From the NCBI GenBank assembly GCA_005883245.1, contig VAXT01000078.1, forward strand, positions 1 through 25,264: a DNA stretch of 25,264 bases. Reading direction: 5' to 3'. The position numbers and the translations under genes are program-made. Origin of the DNA: Actinomycetota bacterium. GTDB taxonomy: Bacteria > Actinomycetota > Thermoleophilia > Gaiellales > Gaiellaceae. Positions 23,968 through 25,264 of the stretch are shown piece by piece. Numbering within the stretch: the first letter of the stretch is position 1; every line of letters begins with the position of its first letter. The notes under the pieces were generated by a model. That model was not told where the DNA came from, searched no databases, and saw only the letters and a program-made list of their open reading frames with translations.

Positions 23968-24267
23968 TCAGCGTTTGAGTGCGAAGACGAGCCCCAGCAC
24001 GAACGCGAAGGCGATGATCCGGTTCACGTCGACCGCGGGCTGCCAGCTGACGTCGCCCTCTTTGATCACGTAGGCCCCGACCGGCTTGGCGCCGATGCCG
24101 AAGCCACCTCCGCCGTTGTCCTCGCTGTCGCCGCCGCCGCCTCCGCCGCCGCCGACCTTCGCGGCCGGGATGATGGTCGCGCCTTCGGTCTCGATCGGAT
24201 CGCCGAACACGCGCTTGACCGAGATCGCGTCACGCGCGCCTTGGAGCAATTCGTCCACGTTGGGCAT
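23968..24267 (-). CDS. GerW/YtfJ family protein
   Basis: 99 aa from ATG 24267, with a strong ribosome site (GGGAGG). In Bacillus YtfJ/GerW is a spore protein needed for normal germination; homologues also occur in non-spore-formers. Family segments are VDELLQGARDAISVKRVFGDPIETEGATIIPAAKV, a run of eight glycines, GGFGIGAKPVGAYVIKEGDVSW and a C-terminal hydrophobic helix (IIAFAFVLGLVFALKR). It sits directly after a crotonase gene on the same strand. The real role in this organism is unknown. Confidence 0.9.
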   Translation of the reverse strand: MPNVDELLQGARDAISVKRVFGDPIETEGATIIPAAKVGGGGGGGGDSEDNGGGGFGIGAKPVGAYVIKEGDVSWQPAVDVNRIIAFAFVLGLVFALKR

Positions 24268-24269
24268 CT

Positions 24270-25040
24270 CTACCTCCCTTTGAACTCTGGTTTGCGCTTT
24301 TCCATGAAAGCGGTCAGGCCCTCCTTCGCGTCGTCGGAAGCGAACGCGAGGTAGAGCAGGCGCCGCTCGTACTCGAGGCCGAGCTGGAGCGGGCCCTCGT
24401 AGGCGCGGTCGACGGCCTCCTTCGCGAGGCGCGTCGCGATCGGCGCCTTGGACGCGATCTCCTGCGCGACCCGCTTCGCCTCGTCCAGCCACTCGCCCTC
24501 GGCGACGACCCGCGCCACGAGGCCCGCGGCCAGAGCTTCGTCCGCCGACAGGAACCGGCCGCTGAGGATGACGTCCATCGCGAGCGCCTTCCCGACCGCG
24601 CGTGTCAGCCGCTGCGTCCCGCCGGCTCCGGGCAGCACGCCGACACCCGTCTCCGGCTGGCCGAACTTCGCGCTCTCCGAGGCGACGATCAGGTCGCACG
24701 CCAGCGCCAGCTCGCAGCCGCCGCCGAGGCAGTAGCCGGAGACCGCCGCGATCAGGGGCGTCCACAAGCCGCGGATCGCGTCCCAGCGCTCGATGCGCCG
24801 CTGGTAGTAGAGGTCGATCGCGCTCGAGCGAGCCAGCTCCGCGATGTCCGCGCCGGCGGCGAAGGCCTTGTCGTTTCCCGCGAGGACGATGCAGCGCACC
24901 TCCTCGTCGCGGTCGAGCTCCAGCAGCGTCGAGACGAGCTGCTCCATCAGCGCGTCCGAGAGCGCGTTCAGCGCGTCGGGCCGGTTGAGCGTGACGACGG
25001 CGATCGCCCCTTCGCGCTCAGTGAGGACTAGCTCACTCAC
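24270..25040 (-). CDS. Enoyl-CoA hydratase/isomerase (crotonase) family protein
   Basis: 256 aa from GTG 25040, which overlaps the upstream TGA by eight bases; longer readings enter the neighbour's frame. It has the crotonase oxyanion loop AFAAGADIAELA, VSGYCLGGGCELALACDLIVAS, and the two-Glu region KFGQPETGVGVLPGAGGTQRL. E residues appear at both catalytic places expected for a true enoyl-CoA hydratase. The end AFMEKRKPEFKGR is typical. Sits with another crotonase upstream and paaG downstream, so it probably hydrates an aromatic- or fatty-acid-derived enoyl-CoA, PaaF-like. The exact substrate is open. Confidence 0.9.
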   Translation of the reverse strand: MSELVLTEREGAIAVVTLNRPDALNALSDALMEQLVSTLLELDRDEEVRCIVLAGNDKAFAAGADIAELARSSAIDLYYQRRIERWDAIRGLWTPLIAAVSGYCLGGGCELALACDLIVASESAKFGQPETGVGVLPGAGGTQRLTRAVGKALAMDVILSGRFLSADEALAAGLVARVVAEGEWLDEAKRVAQEIASKAPIATRLAKEAVDRAYEGPLQLGLEYERRLLYLAFASDDAKEGLTAFMEKRKPEFKGR

Positions 25041-25264
25041 TCTTCTTCTCGAGGAAGCGCTTGATCGCGGCCTGCGGCTCCTCGGTCGCCATCGAAAGCG
25101 CGAGCCAGTCGCGGGCGTGGTTGATCGTCTCGTGCCAGGCGAGGTCACGCCAGAAGTTGAGGTGCTGCTTCGCGTAGCGCGTCGTCTGCGGAAGCTTGCG
25201 GGCGAGGTTCTCGACCATGCGGTCGACCTGGGCGTCGAGCTCGGCCGCCGACACGATCCGGTTC
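25033..25264 (-). CDS. Crotonase family protein, C-terminal end (partial)
   Basis: Only the last 76 residues lie in the window. NRIVSAAELDAQVDRMVENLARKLPQTTRYAKQHLNFWRDLAW (here in pieces), then HETINHARDWLALSMATEEPQAAIKRFLEKKSE resembles the C-terminal helices of crotonases of the ring-hydrolase kind (BadI/Oah/enoyl-CoA hydratase). The active site is outside the window, so the reaction cannot be called. Stop overlaps the next crotonase start. Confidence 0.75.
   Translation of the reverse strand, partial: NRIVSAAELDAQVDRMVENLARKLPQTTRYAKQHLNFWRDLAWHETINHARDWLALSMATEEPQAAIKRFLEKKSE

Noticed and set aside
22808..24073. Long plus-strand frame opposite LtrA
   Set aside because: Composition is almost only R, E, D, Q; it mirrors the hydrophobic LtrA codons.

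Overview
The window is high-GC DNA packed with short-gap, often overlapping genes (ATGA/GTGA junctions, frequent GTG starts). It carries an aerobic phenylacetate cluster, several crotonases, a GerW-like protein and a MoxR/DUF58/DUF4129 operon. Together these suggest a high-GC actinobacterium, most likely of the Thermoleophilia (Gaiellales/Solirubrobacterales) type. The lineage is inferred from gene content and composition, not from a marker gene.

Layout. (1) 1-11173, minus strand: a diacylglycerol-kinase-like lipid kinase; a DUF4129 / small membrane protein / MoxR ATPase / DUF58 / membrane protein operon; a broken PadR regulator; a double alpha/beta-hydrolase; the E1 alpha and E1 beta subunits of a 2-oxoacid dehydrogenase; an acetamidase/formamidase; a TPR protein; a HIRAN protein; and the start of the E2 acyltransferase. 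(2) 11187-14716: a VOC protein (+), then (minus) a small secreted protein and a large frame-broken secreted BNR/sialidase-like protein. (3) 14802-17803: a PaaR-like TetR regulator divergent from paaABCD, with a palindromic operator at the paaA start. (4) 17902-20621: a frame-broken glycosyltransferase-like gene, a P-loop kinase-like gene and a SelW-like selenoprotein (Sec at an in-frame UGA) facing two small membrane-protein genes. (5) 20752-25264: an XRE regulator, paaG, a cytoplasmic HtrA-like protease, LtrA, a GerW/YtfJ homologue and two crotonases.

The metabolic theme is aromatic acid / acyl-CoA breakdown. PaaABC(D)E epoxidises phenylacetyl-CoA, PaaG isomerises the epoxide, other crotonases hydrate downstream enoyl-CoAs, and an E1/E2 2-oxoacid dehydrogenase handles oxoacids.

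The most notable observations follow. A stop-free palindromic repeat sits inside protein-coding sequence three times: in both interdomain linkers of E2 and in a beta-hairpin of PaaD. A conventional gene caller would miss the selenoprotein. An operator matches the known PaaR consensus. Four genes each seem to have lost a short internal segment with a frame change. Three genes have family-like N-termini but no ATG/GTG/TTG start; two of these begin at CTG AGC GAA.
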